Source: Bradyrhizobium elkanii USDA 76 (GTDB lineage: Bacteria; Pseudomonadota; Alphaproteobacteria; Rhizobiales; Xanthobacteraceae). From it: a DNA stretch of 64,000 nucleotides. Below the pieces are notes generated by a model, which worked only from the letters and a program-made list of their open reading frames with translations, ran no database searches and was not told where the DNA came from. The stretch lies in NCBI RefSeq assembly GCF_023278185.1, contig NZ_CP066356.1:3836001-3900000 (forward strand), read 5' to 3'. This document shows positions 17,745 through 26,438 of the stretch, one piece after another (position 1 is the first letter of the stretch; every line of letters begins with the position of its first letter). A program made the translations under genes and the position numbers.

Positions 17745-19340
17745 ATGTCGCTCAAACTGTCTGCATTCGTCGCGGCACTGGGCATCGCGGCGATGGCCGC
17801 GAGCCCTGCATCGGCGCAGAAGAAGGGCGGCACGCTCCGACTCTATCACAACGACAATCCGCCCTCGACCTCGCTGCTCGAGGAATCCACCATCGCCTCG
17901 GTGATGCCGTTCGCGGCCGTCTTCAACAACCTCGTGGTGTTCGATCCGGCCAAGGTGCACGAATCGATCGACACCGTGATCCCCGATCTCGCCGAGAGCT
18001 GGTCGTGGGACCAGACCGACACAAAGCTCACTTTCAAGCTGCGGCACGGCGTGAAGTGGCATGACGGCCAGCCGTTCACCGCCAGGGACGTGCAGTGCAC
18101 CTGGCGGATGCTGATCGGCAAGAGCGAGACCCAGGACTTCAAGCGCAACCCGCGCAAGGTCTGGTACTCGAAGCTCAGGGACGTCAGTATCAACGGCGAC
18201 GATGAGGCGACCTTCGAGCTGACCGAACCGCAGCCCGGTCTTTTGGCGCTGCTCGCCAGCGCCTTCTCGGTGGTCTATCCCTGCCACGTGCCGCAGCAGG
18301 TGATGCGCACCAAACCGGTCGGCACCGGGCCGTTCAAGTTTGTCGAGTTCCGGCGCGGTGACTCTATTCGTCTCGTCCGCAATCCCGATTACTTCAAGAA
18401 GGACCGGCCGTATCTCGACGAGATCACGGTGCGCTCGATCGACAGCCGCGCCACGCGCATGCTGGCGTTCGCGACCGGCGACTACGACATCACCTTTCCG
18501 TCCGACGTCAGCATTCCCCTGATGAAGGACGTCAAGGCGCGGGCGCCGAACGCGATCTGCGAGATGACGTCGACCAATCTGCAGATCAATCTGCTGGTCA
18601 ACCGGGTCAATCCGCCGTTCGACAATCCGGATATCCGCAAGGCGATGTCGCTGGCGCTGGATCGCAAGGCCTTCAACAGCATCCTGTTCGAGGGCAGCGG
18701 CCGGCTCGGCGGCGCGATGCAGGCCAAGCCCGAAGGCGAGTGGGGCATGCCGCCGGAGATCCTGTCGACGCTGATGGGTTACGGTCCCGATACCGGGAAG
18801 AACCTCGCCGAGGCGCAGGCGATCATGCAGAAGCTCGGCTACAGCGACGCCAAGCCGCTGTCGATCAAGATCCAGACCCGCAATCTGCCGACCTATCGCG
18901 ACCCGGCGGTGATCCTCGCCGACCAGCTCAAGAAGATCTACATCACAGCCGAGCTCGACATCCTGGATACGCCGCGCTGGTACTCGCGGCTGCAGCGCAA
19001 GGATTATACCATTGGCCTCAATGTCACCGGCGTCAGCGTCGACGATCCCGACGGCAATCTGGTCGAGAACTATTCCTGCAACTCCGAGCGCAACTACACC
19101 CAGTACTGCAACGCCGAAGTCGACAAACTACTCGCCGCACAGTCGCGCGAGGTCGACAAGGACAAGCGCCGCAAGATCGTGTTCGACATCGAGCGCCTGC
19201 TGGTCGACGACGCCGCGCGGCCGGTCATCCTGCACTCATCGGCCGGCAATTGCTGGCAGCCTTACGTGAAGAATTTCCACCCGCACGACAACAGCCAGTA
19301 CAACAATCTGCGTTTCGAGGATGTCTGGCTGGACAAGTAA
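17745..19340 (+). CDS. Peptide-type ABC transporter substrate-binding protein (family 5)
   Basis: 531 residues. ATG 17745 follows GGGAGG by five bases. A Sec signal peptide is clear (MSLKLSAFVAALGIAAMAA, cleavage after SPASA, about residue 24). The mature part carries SBP_bac_5 hallmarks: LTFKLRHGVKWHDGQPFTA near 98-116 and VGTGPFKF near 190. Six or more cysteines are present, unusual for the family. It would bind peptides or similar solutes in the periplasm for a Dpp/Opp-type importer. No permease or ATPase gene adjoins it, so it is an orphan binding protein. A different dipeptide system is at 40.9-44.4 kb. Confidence 0.9.
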   Translation: MSLKLSAFVAALGIAAMAASPASAQKKGGTLRLYHNDNPPSTSLLEESTIASVMPFAAVFNNLVVFDPAKVHESIDTVIPDLAESWSWDQTDTKLTFKLRHGVKWHDGQPFTARDVQCTWRMLIGKSETQDFKRNPRKVWYSKLRDVSINGDDEATFELTEPQPGLLALLASAFSVVYPCHVPQQVMRTKPVGTGPFKFVEFRRGDSIRLVRNPDYFKKDRPYLDEITVRSIDSRATRMLAFATGDYDITFPSDVSIPLMKDVKARAPNAICEMTSTNLQINLLVNRVNPPFDNPDIRKAMSLALDRKAFNSILFEGSGRLGGAMQAKPEGEWGMPPEILSTLMGYGPDTGKNLAEAQAIMQKLGYSDAKPLSIKIQTRNLPTYRDPAVILADQLKKIYITAELDILDTPRWYSRLQRKDYTIGLNVTGVSVDDPDGNLVENYSCNSERNYTQYCNAEVDKLLAAQSREVDKDKRRKIVFDIERLLVDDAARPVILHSSAGNCWQPYVKNFHPHDNSQYNNLRFEDVWLDK

Positions 19341-19451
19341 CGCGTGGTGGCCCGCGGGCGACGACGTGCGCCGTCGCCCTCGGACGCTTCGTCTTTGCGA
19401 CGGCGCCCGTCAGTCAGGCCGCGTAGAGATCCATCGGGATATCCGACGTCG

Positions 19452-19745
19452 CTACGGGAGCTCGGATATCAGCTTGGTCCACTCCGCCTCGGGCCAGGCC
19501 CGTGAGGTGCAAGTCCGTATGTTTCCCAGAGAGCTGAGGGCAAGCGCGAGTTTTGTGATGTTGTCGCCGAGCGGTGCTTCGGCGAGGAGAAGGATGTCAT
19601 GCTCGCCGGAGGTGAGATAGACCTCCTTGATTTCGACACCTAGCGTCTTGGCGAGTTCTTTCGCCGCTCGGCTGCGCTTGGGCGCTTCCTTGACATTACG
19701 AATTCCCTGGTCGGTCCAGTCGATCCTCAATATGAATGTCGCCAT
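19452..19745 (-). CDS. GYD-domain protein
   Basis: 97 residues with the ferredoxin-like alpha/beta pattern of GYD proteins: MATFILRIDWTDQGIRNVKE, then GVEIKEVYLTSGEHDILLL, then GDNITKLALALSSLGNIRT. ATG 19745 has GGAGG six bases upstream, and the in-frame ATG four codons earlier is rejected. GYD proteins are small, probably dimeric proteins of unknown role. Convergent with the binding-protein gene. Confidence 0.8.
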   Translation of the reverse strand: MATFILRIDWTDQGIRNVKEAPKRSRAAKELAKTLGVEIKEVYLTSGEHDILLLAEAPLGDNITKLALALSSLGNIRTCTSRAWPEAEWTKLISELP

Positions 19746-20094
19746 GTCGTCCTCCAAGGGTTAAGCACTGCCCTTGTCTGCCGCGCGCGCGGCAGGCCAA
19801 CCTGCTTCATGTTGAAGTTGAGGGAGCGCCACATAAGGCAGGCGCTGCTTTCAGACTGCGATGCCCGCCGACGGCCTAACCGCTGCCCGTTCCTTCAAAC
19901 GGCGACGTCGGCCCGTCCCGTAAGGGCAGCTTGCTGCAGATTACGCCATGTCCCTTGCTCGATAAAGAGGGCTCCCCGCGTTGTGATCGGGATCGCGGTG
20001 GCCTCGCGTAGCGAGGGCGCCGCGTCAAGATCGCACCCTCTGCGCAAGGATGTGGCCGCAGACCTTGGCGCGCCGGACAGTTATCCGATGCGAG
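19746..20094. other. Intergenic, nothing recognised
   Basis: 349 bases without a convincing reading frame. GC-rich short inverted repeats occur (CTGCCGCGCGCGCGGCAG at about 19779-19796), but none resembles a terminator with a T-run. Confidence 0.4.
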
Positions 20095-20313
20095 TCAGGT
20101 GCGGGTGTAGTCACCGGGTTTCAGCCCGAGCGCCTTGACAGCTGCTTCGGGAAGCGGCCCCCACGCTTCAACCGTTTCATTCGGGGCCATCATGTCCGCA
20201 ATAATTGCCGTGGCCTTTGCCGCGTCTCCTTCAGCCACGAAGAAAACCGAGCGAACAGGCGGGCCGCCGTCCAACGGCGCAGTTTTTACGAGGACAACCT
20301 GACCATTTGCCAT
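20095..20313 (-). CDS. Small hypothetical protein, 72 aa
   Basis: MANGQVVLVKTAPLDGGPPV begins a short alpha/beta protein with alternating hydrophobic strands (RSVFFVAEG) and a central helix (DAAKATAIIADMM). It ends LKPGDYTRT. No family recognised. It is divergent from the dehydrogenase operon and may share its promoter region. Composition is consistent with a real gene. Confidence 0.5.
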   Translation of the reverse strand: MANGQVVLVKTAPLDGGPPVRSVFFVAEGDAAKATAIIADMMAPNETVEAWGPLPEAAVKALGLKPGDYTRT

Positions 20314-20482
20314 GCGCTCTTATACCGCAGTCGCGGCGCTGTTTCACGGATCCTGTCGATCGATCCTCACGACCCGGCCGCTGACGCGCGCGCCAGGAGC
20401 GATGCTGCCACGCTATTGCATCGTCGCGGCCCGAACACCAAATATCTGAAGTGGGAGGCAGAACCGCTCCTGGAGTGAGCGC

Positions 20483-21580
20483 GTGGCCAGCAAAAGAGCG
20501 AACGAAGAGCTCCCCGTCATTGCGCGCTTTGAGGTGCGTCGCCGCAATTACCTCGCGCCCGACGGCTCGATAGAGCGGCCGCTTCCTGCCTTCGCCACCG
20601 ATGCCAAGCTGCTGGTCGAACTTTACCGGTCGATGGTGCTCTTGCGGCTGTTCGACCGAAAGGCTGTTGCATTGCAGCGCACGGGTCGGCTGGGAACCTA
20701 TGCCATTTCGCTCGGCCAGGAGGCGGTGTCGGTCGGCATCGCGAGTGCGATGCGGGAGGATGACGTTCTGTTGCCCTCCTATCGCGACAACGGCGCGTTG
20801 CTTTGGCGTGGCGTCAAGCTGGAGGAGATTCTGCTGTTCTGGGGCGGCGACGAGCGAGGCAATGACTTCTCCGGTCCGCGCCACGATTTCCCGTTCTGCG
20901 TTCCCGTCGGATCACAGGCGCCGCATGCCGCCGGCGTTGCCTATGCCCTGAAGTTGCGCAAGGAGCCGCGCGTGGCCGTCTGCATGTTCGGCGACGGCGC
21001 CACCTCGAAAGGCGATGTCTACGAGGCCATGAATTTCGCCGGCGTTCACAAACTGCCGCTCGTGTTCGTCGCCACCAACAATCAATGGGCCATATCGGTG
21101 CCGTTGCGTCTGCAGACGGGTTCCGAGACGCTAGCGCAGAAGGCCATCGGCGCAGGGTTCAGCGGCGAGCAGGTGGACGGGAGTGACGTGGTGGCGATGC
21201 GCGCCGCGGCCGAGGAGGCCATTGCCGCTGCCCGCGACGGCAAGGGCCCTCACTTCATCGAAGCGGTCACCTACCGGCTCGGCGATCACACGACGTCAGA
21301 TGATGCATTGCGCTATCGTTCGGCCGAAGAAGTCCAGGCGCATTGGAAGGAAGAGCCGATCGCGCGCCTCAGGTCCTATCTTGTCGGTCGGAAGATGTGG
21401 ACCAAGGCGGACGAGGAGCGGCTTGCCGCCGAGTGCCATGAGCGCATCGAGGCGGCGGTGGAGCGCTATCTGAAGACGCCGCCGCGCCGGGCAGAAACCA
21501 TGTTCGACAACCTCTATGCCGATCTGCCCGAGGCGTATGCCGCGCAGCGTCGCGAACTCGCGGGAGAGGACGATGCCTGA
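20483..21580 (+). CDS. 2-oxoacid (pyruvate-type) dehydrogenase E1 component, alpha subunit
   Basis: 365 residues, thiamine-diphosphate dependent. The TPP motif GDGATSKGDVYEAMNF lies at about 169-184, followed by NNQWAIS. GTG 20483 is used with a GGAG site 8 bases upstream. With the beta subunit it would decarboxylate pyruvate or a branched-chain 2-oxoacid. The sequence resembles both PDH E1alpha of Gram-positive type and branched-chain BkdA; SYRDNGALLWRGV and the heterotetrameric layout do not decide. First gene of a three-gene operon; it overlaps the beta-subunit gene by eight bases. Confidence 0.9.
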   Translation: MASKRANEELPVIARFEVRRRNYLAPDGSIERPLPAFATDAKLLVELYRSMVLLRLFDRKAVALQRTGRLGTYAISLGQEAVSVGIASAMREDDVLLPSYRDNGALLWRGVKLEEILLFWGGDERGNDFSGPRHDFPFCVPVGSQAPHAAGVAYALKLRKEPRVAVCMFGDGATSKGDVYEAMNFAGVHKLPLVFVATNNQWAISVPLRLQTGSETLAQKAIGAGFSGEQVDGSDVVAMRAAAEEAIAAARDGKGPHFIEAVTYRLGDHTTSDDALRYRSAEEVQAHWKEEPIARLRSYLVGRKMWTKADEERLAAECHERIEAAVERYLKTPPRRAETMFDNLYADLPEAYAAQRRELAGEDDA

Positions 21581-22553
21581 GGTCACGTTGGTCGAAGCCA
21601 TCAATCTGGCGCTCGGCCGCGCGATGGCGGATGATCCCGATGTGGTCGTGCTCGGCGAGGATGTCGGCGTCAATGGCGGCGTCTTCCGCGCGACCGTCGG
21701 CTTGCAGGAGCGCTTCGGTCCGGAGCGCGTCCTCGATACGCCGCTTGCCGAACTCCTGATCAGCGGGCTTTGCGTCGGCATGGCCGCGCAGGGACTGAAG
21801 CCGGTCGGCGAAATCCAGTTCATGGGATTTATCTATCCCTGTCTCGATCAGCTGGTGAACCACGCATCACGGATGCGCAACCGTACCCAGGGACGGCTCA
21901 CTTGTCCGATGGTTCTGCGCACGCCGCATGGCGCCGGCATTCGAGCACCCGAGCATCATTCCGAGAGCACTGAGGCGATGCTGGCCCACATTCCGGGCTT
22001 GCGTGTCGTGATGCCTTCGTCGCCGGAGCGCGCCTATGGACTTCTCCTCGCCGCGATCCGCGATCCCGATCCGGTGGTGTTCCTGGAGCCGACGCGGTTG
22101 TACCGCGCCGTGAAAGGCGAGGTCGAGGACAACGGCGAAGCCCTGCCGACGGATCGCGCCTTTGTCGAGAGGGAAGGTCGCGACGTCACCCTGATCAGCT
22201 GGGGTGCGATGCTGAAGGAAACGATGGCCGCAGCGGACGCGCTCGCCGACGAGAGCATCGCTGCCGAGGTTATCGACCTCGCCACGCTCAAGCCCTACGA
22301 TGAAAACACCGTGCTCAGGTCGGTCGCAAAGACCGGGCGCTGCGTCATCGTGCACGAGGCCGCGCACACGGGCGGATTTGGCGCGGAGATCGCAGCCATG
22401 ATCGCCGAGCGCGGACTATCCTCGCTGCTCGCACCCGTGACCCGCGTCACCGGCTACGACACGATCATCCCGATGGCCCGCCTTGAGCAACGCTACATGC
22501 CGTCGGTCGGACGCATCGTGACCGCAGCCCGAAAGGCGTACCAGTACAACTGA
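21573..22553 (+). CDS. 2-oxoacid dehydrogenase E1 component, beta subunit
   Basis: 326 residues starting MPEVTLVEAINLALGRAMAD. It carries GEDVGVNGGVFRAT near 28-41, the beta-subunit helix that helps close the TPP site, and LRTPHGAGIRAPEHHSES near 117-134. It pairs with the alpha subunit to form the E1 heterotetramer. The ATG lies inside the last codons of the alpha gene, pointing to translational coupling. The E2 gene follows after 20 bases. Confidence 0.92.
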   Translation: MPEVTLVEAINLALGRAMADDPDVVVLGEDVGVNGGVFRATVGLQERFGPERVLDTPLAELLISGLCVGMAAQGLKPVGEIQFMGFIYPCLDQLVNHASRMRNRTQGRLTCPMVLRTPHGAGIRAPEHHSESTEAMLAHIPGLRVVMPSSPERAYGLLLAAIRDPDPVVFLEPTRLYRAVKGEVEDNGEALPTDRAFVEREGRDVTLISWGAMLKETMAAADALADESIAAEVIDLATLKPYDENTVLRSVAKTGRCVIVHEAAHTGGFGAEIAAMIAERGLSSLLAPVTRVTGYDTIIPMARLEQRYMPSVGRIVTAARKAYQYN

Positions 22554-22573
22554 ACACCAACGGACCTTGTGCC

Positions 22574-23671
22574 ATGCGCCAGTTCACGTTGCCGGACCTT
22601 GGTGAAGGTCTTGAAGAAGCTGAGATCGTCACCTGGTACGTCAACGAGGGCGATCACGTCGTGACCGATCAGCCGCTCGTTTCGGTCGAGACCGACAAGG
22701 CGGTGGTCGAGATACCGGCGCCGTCGAGCGGACGCATCGCGCGCCTGTTCGGTGCCAAGGGCGATATCGTGAAGGTCGGCGCGCCGCTCGTCGAGTTTGC
22801 CGAGGACGCCGGGCAGGACACCGGCACGATTGTGGGTGAACTCGACACCGGCGAGCAACCGCCGGCGCCAGCAACTGCCTCGCCGCCCGGCGGGCAGGGA
22901 GCCCAAGTGTTTCCGGCAGTACGCGCCCTTGCGCGCAAGCTTGACGTCGCGCTCGATCTCGTCGAGGCGACCGGGCCCGGCGGCACCATCACGCGGGCCG
23001 ATGTCGAGAGGGCGGCGAAGCGGATGTCTCACAGCGGACCCGCCGAGCCGCTGCGCGGCTTGCGCCGCGCGATGGCCCAACGCATGACGGCAGCGCATGC
23101 GGAAATCGTCCCCGCGACGGTCACCGATGAAGCCGACATCGACGATTGGCGGCAGGGCGAGGACGTGACGATCCGGCTGGCGCGGGCGATCGCCGCTGCC
23201 TGCAAGGCAGAGCCCGCGCTCAATGCCTGGTATCATTCCGGTACGGGAGAACGGCGCCTGATCGAGCGCATCGATCTTGGCATCGCCGTCGACACCGGCG
23301 GCGGCCTGATCGTTCCCGTGCTGCGCAATGTCGCGGAGCGGAGCGTATCGGACTTGCGGGCCGGACTCGACCGTCTGCGAGCCGACGCAATCGCGCGCGC
23401 GATACCCCCGGAGGAACTGCGCGGTGCGACGATCACGTTGTCGAACTTCGGCATGATTGGAGGCCGGTTTGCTAATCTCATCATCGTGCCGCCGCAGACG
23501 GCGATCGTCGGCGCCGGGCGGATTTCGGAGCGCGTGGTCGCGCTTCGGGGGCAGGTTGCGGTCCGACGGACGCTGCCGCTATCGCTGACCTTCGATCATC
23601 GGGTGGTGACGGGCGGCGAAGCTGCCCGTTTCCTGGTTGTCCTCAAATCCGACGTTGAGCGCATTTCGTGA
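22574..23671 (+). CDS. Dihydrolipoamide acyltransferase E2 component (one lipoyl domain)
   Basis: 365 residues. Residues 1-76 form a lipoyl domain with the lipoylated Lys42 in ETDKAVV. A Pro/Ala linker follows, then a peripheral subunit-binding domain at about 112-147 (VFPAVRALARKLDVALDLVE). The C-terminal catalytic domain carries the DHRVVTGGEAARF active site near 337-349. The catalytic domain is somewhat compact for the family (usual E2 about 400-450 residues). No dihydrolipoamide dehydrogenase (E3) gene follows, so E3 must be supplied from elsewhere. Confidence 0.92.
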   Translation: MRQFTLPDLGEGLEEAEIVTWYVNEGDHVVTDQPLVSVETDKAVVEIPAPSSGRIARLFGAKGDIVKVGAPLVEFAEDAGQDTGTIVGELDTGEQPPAPATASPPGGQGAQVFPAVRALARKLDVALDLVEATGPGGTITRADVERAAKRMSHSGPAEPLRGLRRAMAQRMTAAHAEIVPATVTDEADIDDWRQGEDVTIRLARAIAAACKAEPALNAWYHSGTGERRLIERIDLGIAVDTGGGLIVPVLRNVAERSVSDLRAGLDRLRADAIARAIPPEELRGATITLSNFGMIGGRFANLIIVPPQTAIVGAGRISERVVALRGQVAVRRTLPLSLTFDHRVVTGGEAARFLVVLKSDVERIS

Positions 23672-23701
23672 CATCACTCATTAGCGAGACAGGCTGGGCC
23701 G

Positions 23702-24127
23702 TCAGGGCTCCTGGCTTCGTCCCGCAGATGCGTCGACGAGGAAGGCCTCGTCGACGGGCACGCCGAGCGCCGTGACCAGCCGGTTGGTTTCGGCGGCCAT
23801 GCCGACGATGGCGAGCATTTCCTGATATTCGGCGTCGGTCATGCCCTTGGCGCGGGCGCTCGCGGTGTGCGAGTGAATGCAATAGCTGCAGCCGTGGGCT
23901 ACCGAGACCGCAACATAGAGCATCTCCTTGACCTTCGGATCGAGCGCGCCCGGTGCCATCACCTCCTTGATGCTCTCCCAGGTCCGCCGCAGGGTCTTCG
24001 GATCATGCGCCAGCGCGCGCCAGAAATTGTTGATGAAGTCCGAGTTCCGCGTCTTGCGGATGTCGTCGAAGACGGCACGTGCCTCCGCCGGGAGTTCGTC
24101 GTCGGAAAGCAACTTTACGGTGGCCAT
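23702..24127 (-). CDS. AhpD-like / carboxymuconolactone decarboxylase family protein
   Basis: 141 all-helical residues with the AhpD redox signature: Glu68, Cys80-x-x-Cys83 and His87 (GCSYCIHSH). This family includes alkylhydroperoxidases that relay reducing power from a dihydrolipoamide acyltransferase via lipoate. Its position convergent with an E2 gene (30 bases between stops) is therefore suggestive, though it is on the opposite strand. Alternative: an uncharacterised peroxidase-related protein. Confidence 0.88.
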   Translation of the reverse strand: MATVKLLSDDELPAEARAVFDDIRKTRNSDFINNFWRALAHDPKTLRRTWESIKEVMAPGALDPKVKEMLYVAVSVAHGCSYCIHSHTASARAKGMTDAEYQEMLAIVGMAAETNRLVTALGVPVDEAFLVDASAGRSQEP

Positions 24128-24176
24128 GGCTTGTCTCGCTGGTGTGGTTTGAAGCAGCGATCATAGCACCCCTGCC

Positions 24177-24293
24177 GTCATTGCGAGGAGCGAAGCGACG
24201 AAGCAATCCTTGCCTCCGCAAACGGTCAGATGGATTGCTTCGCGGAGCCTGTCATCGGGCGCGCGTTCGCGCGGCCCGTGGGCTCGCAATGAC
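24177..24293. repeat. Palindromic intergenic repeat (GTCATTGCGAGGAGCGAAGC type)
   Basis: The outer arms GTCATTGCGAG and CTCGCAATGAC and the inner arms GAAGCAATCC/GGATTGCTTC frame the unit. The right half carries an extra hairpin (GGGCGCGCGTTCGCGCGGCCC). Its right arm recurs at 9627-9669 and in part at 58567-58587. Confidence 0.85.
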
Positions 24294-24314
24294 AGACGCG
24301 GAGCGGGATCAGCC

Positions 24315-25160
24315 CTACGACTGCGTCTGGTGGCTCTGCCACTGTCCGGGGCGGCCGGCCTGGTCGACCTTGACCGCGACCGTCAGCGTCTCGTTGCCGC
24401 CGCCATAGCGGGTGCCGCGGACCGGGGCGGCGCCGAGATAGTCGAGGCCGATCGCGACGCGGGCATGGGCGTCGGTGGTGCAGATGCCGTTGGCGGCGTC
24501 GAAGCCGACCCAGCCGAGATCGGGCACGAAGGCCTCGGCCCAGGCGTGGCCGGCCTGCTGGTTGACCATGCCGTCGGAGCGCAGGAAGTGGCCGGAGACG
24601 AACCGCGCCGGAACACCGCCGGCGCGGGCGCAGGCGATCAGGATGTGAGCGTAGTCCTGGCAGACGCCGCGCTTCAGCGCGAACGCCTCGGCGGCCGAGG
24701 TGGCGCTGTTGGTCGGGTCCTCGTCGAAGGTCATGTGCTCGTAGATCTGCGCCATCAGCGCGTGCAGGAAGCCGAGCACGTCGCCGCCGGCCTCCGTGCG
24801 CAATTCGCGCACGACGGCCGTCATCGCCGGGTTGAGGTCGGTCAGTGGCGTCGCGCGCAGGAACAGGTTCGGCGGAAACCGCTCGTCGGTGCCCTTCAGG
24901 ACGCCGCCGGTGTCTTGGGTCTCGATCAGGCCTTCGCAATGAATCGTGAGGTCACTGATCGAACCATGCGTCAGCACATGGGTGACGTTGCCGAAAGCAT
25001 CCTCGTGGGTGTCGAGCCGGGAATCGGTCGAGACGTCGATCTGCCAATCCGCGACATACTGGCCGTCATGGCTGCCGGGCGTCATGCGCAGAATCTGGAT
25101 TACGCCCGAGGCCGCCGGCTCGTAGCGATAGGTGGTGGTATGGGCTATCCGCAGGCGCAT
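24315..25160 (-). CDS. Transglutaminase-like family protein (Anbu-associated type)
   Basis: 281 residues. An N-terminal beta domain (MRLRIAHTTTYRYEPAASGV) precedes a papain-like transglutaminase core. The core carries the catalytic triad Cys167 (KRGVCQDYAH), His205 (AGHAWAEAF) and Asp221 (GWVGFDAANG). It is the last gene of a minus-strand set ATP-grasp, alpha-E, transglutaminase, which usually sits with Anbu. The reaction is unknown; proteolysis or isopeptide/amide chemistry is inferred from the fold only. Confidence 0.9.
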   Translation of the reverse strand: MRLRIAHTTTYRYEPAASGVIQILRMTPGSHDGQYVADWQIDVSTDSRLDTHEDAFGNVTHVLTHGSISDLTIHCEGLIETQDTGGVLKGTDERFPPNLFLRATPLTDLNPAMTAVVRELRTEAGGDVLGFLHALMAQIYEHMTFDEDPTNSATSAAEAFALKRGVCQDYAHILIACARAGGVPARFVSGHFLRSDGMVNQQAGHAWAEAFVPDLGWVGFDAANGICTTDAHARVAIGLDYLGAAPVRGTRYGGGNETLTVAVKVDQAGRPGQWQSHQTQS

Positions 25161-25318
25161 GGCTCAACCGGAGTTCAGTCGGTTTTTCGGGGCATGACGT
25201 CTTTCGTCCTAATCGGCCGCGAAAGCAAGACGTCGATGGCCGGGACACCCATGCGAAGACGCGCTTCGCGCTTTTGGCCCGCCATGACGACAATTTGAGC
25301 GTTTTTCGGCCGTATCGG

Positions 25319-26263
25319 TCAGATCAGGTACTGTTTGGTGATGATCTCACCCAGCCGTGAGTTGTCCGCGATGAATTCCTGGATGAATTCGTGCACGCCG
25401 TGCTGGAAGATATCGTCCATGTTGCTGTGCTCGAGCCGGTTCCTGATGCCGCGGGCATGGCGTTGCGAGGCGCCCTGGCGGCCATAGGCGACGCCGATCT
25501 GGTCGAGGTTGCGCACGAGGTTGCTGTAGCAGCTGGCAAGCGAGCGCGGCAGCGTGTCGTTGAGGATCAACAGGTCGGCGATCAGCCAGGGCTTCAGGGT
25601 TTCCCGGTAGACCCAGTGATAGGCAGTCGTTGCCGACACCGAGCGCAGGATCGAGGTCCACTGATAGTAGTCCAGCGGGCCGCCGACATGCTCCTCCTCG
25701 GGCAGGAGCATGTGATACTTCACGTCGAGAATCCGCGCGGTGTTGTCGGCGCGCTCGAGATGGACCCCGAGCCGCGAGAACCAGTAGGCGTCGTTGCGCA
25801 GCATGGTGCGGTAGGCCGAGCCGTCGAAGCGCAGCGAGGTTTCCTGCACGAAGCGCAGGAATTTGGCCAGCTCCTCGCGGTTGGCGGGACCCTTGTTCCA
25901 GACCGCCTGCAGTTCGATCCAGGCCGAGTTGATGGTGTCCCACATCTCCGACGTCAGTGCTGTCCGCACCGAGCGTGAATTGAGCCGCGCCGCCTCGATG
26001 CAGTTCTTGATCGAGGACGGATTTTCCGACGAGAAGGAGAGATATTCGATGACGTTCCGCTCGTTGGCTTCCTCATAGTGATCGTAGAAGCTCGCGCCGA
26101 CGCCGGCGGTGAGCAGTGCGGAATCCCACTCATTGGTCTTGCCGACATAGGCCGCGGGCAGCGCGGTGACGCGCAGCGTCGCATCGATGGTGCGCGCCAG
26201 ATATTCGGCGCGTTCGACATAACGGGCCAGCCAGAACAGGTTTTCGGCGGTGCGCGACAGCAT
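25319..26263 (-). CDS. Alpha-E domain-containing protein
   Basis: 314 mostly helical residues starting MLSRTAENLFWLARYVERAE, the family hallmark. Further conserved pieces are RYRGxE-like PFDGSAYRTML and LERADNTARILDVKYHMLL. The function is unknown; the family is almost always next to a circularly permuted ATP-grasp gene and a transglutaminase gene, as here. The gap to the transglutaminase is 158 bases. Confidence 0.9.
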   Translation of the reverse strand: MLSRTAENLFWLARYVERAEYLARTIDATLRVTALPAAYVGKTNEWDSALLTAGVGASFYDHYEEANERNVIEYLSFSSENPSSIKNCIEAARLNSRSVRTALTSEMWDTINSAWIELQAVWNKGPANREELAKFLRFVQETSLRFDGSAYRTMLRNDAYWFSRLGVHLERADNTARILDVKYHMLLPEEEHVGGPLDYYQWTSILRSVSATTAYHWVYRETLKPWLIADLLILNDTLPRSLASCYSNLVRNLDQIGVAYGRQGASQRHARGIRNRLEHSNMDDIFQHGVHEFIQEFIADNSRLGEIITKQYLI

Positions 26264-26299
26264 GTGGAGGTCCTACAAAACGAAACGTGTTCTGAATTC

Positions 26300-26411
26300 A
26301 CCTCCCCCTGCAAGGGGGAGGTCGGCGCGTAGCGCCGGGTGGGGGTCCTCTCTCCATTCGGCGTATGCGGCCGACCCCCACCCCGACCCTCCCCCTTGCA
26401 GGGGGAGGGGG
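26300..26411. repeat. Palindromic intergenic repeat (CCTCCCCCTGCAAGGGGGAGG type)
   Basis: Each arm is itself a hairpin: CCTCCCCCTGCAAGGGGGAGG on the left and CCCTCCCCCTTGCAGGGGGAGGG on the right. Between them GGCGCGTAGCGCC adds a third stem, and GGGTGGGGGTC pairs with GACCCCCACCC. A related unit lies at 29374-29537. Confidence 0.85.
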
Positions 26412-26438
26412 TACTTCCGCGTCATGCTTCGATTCAAA

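Noticed and set aside
19341..19451. GC-rich hairpin GGGCGACG/CGTCGCCC after the first binding-protein gene
   Set aside because: There is no T-run after the stem, so I do not call a terminator.
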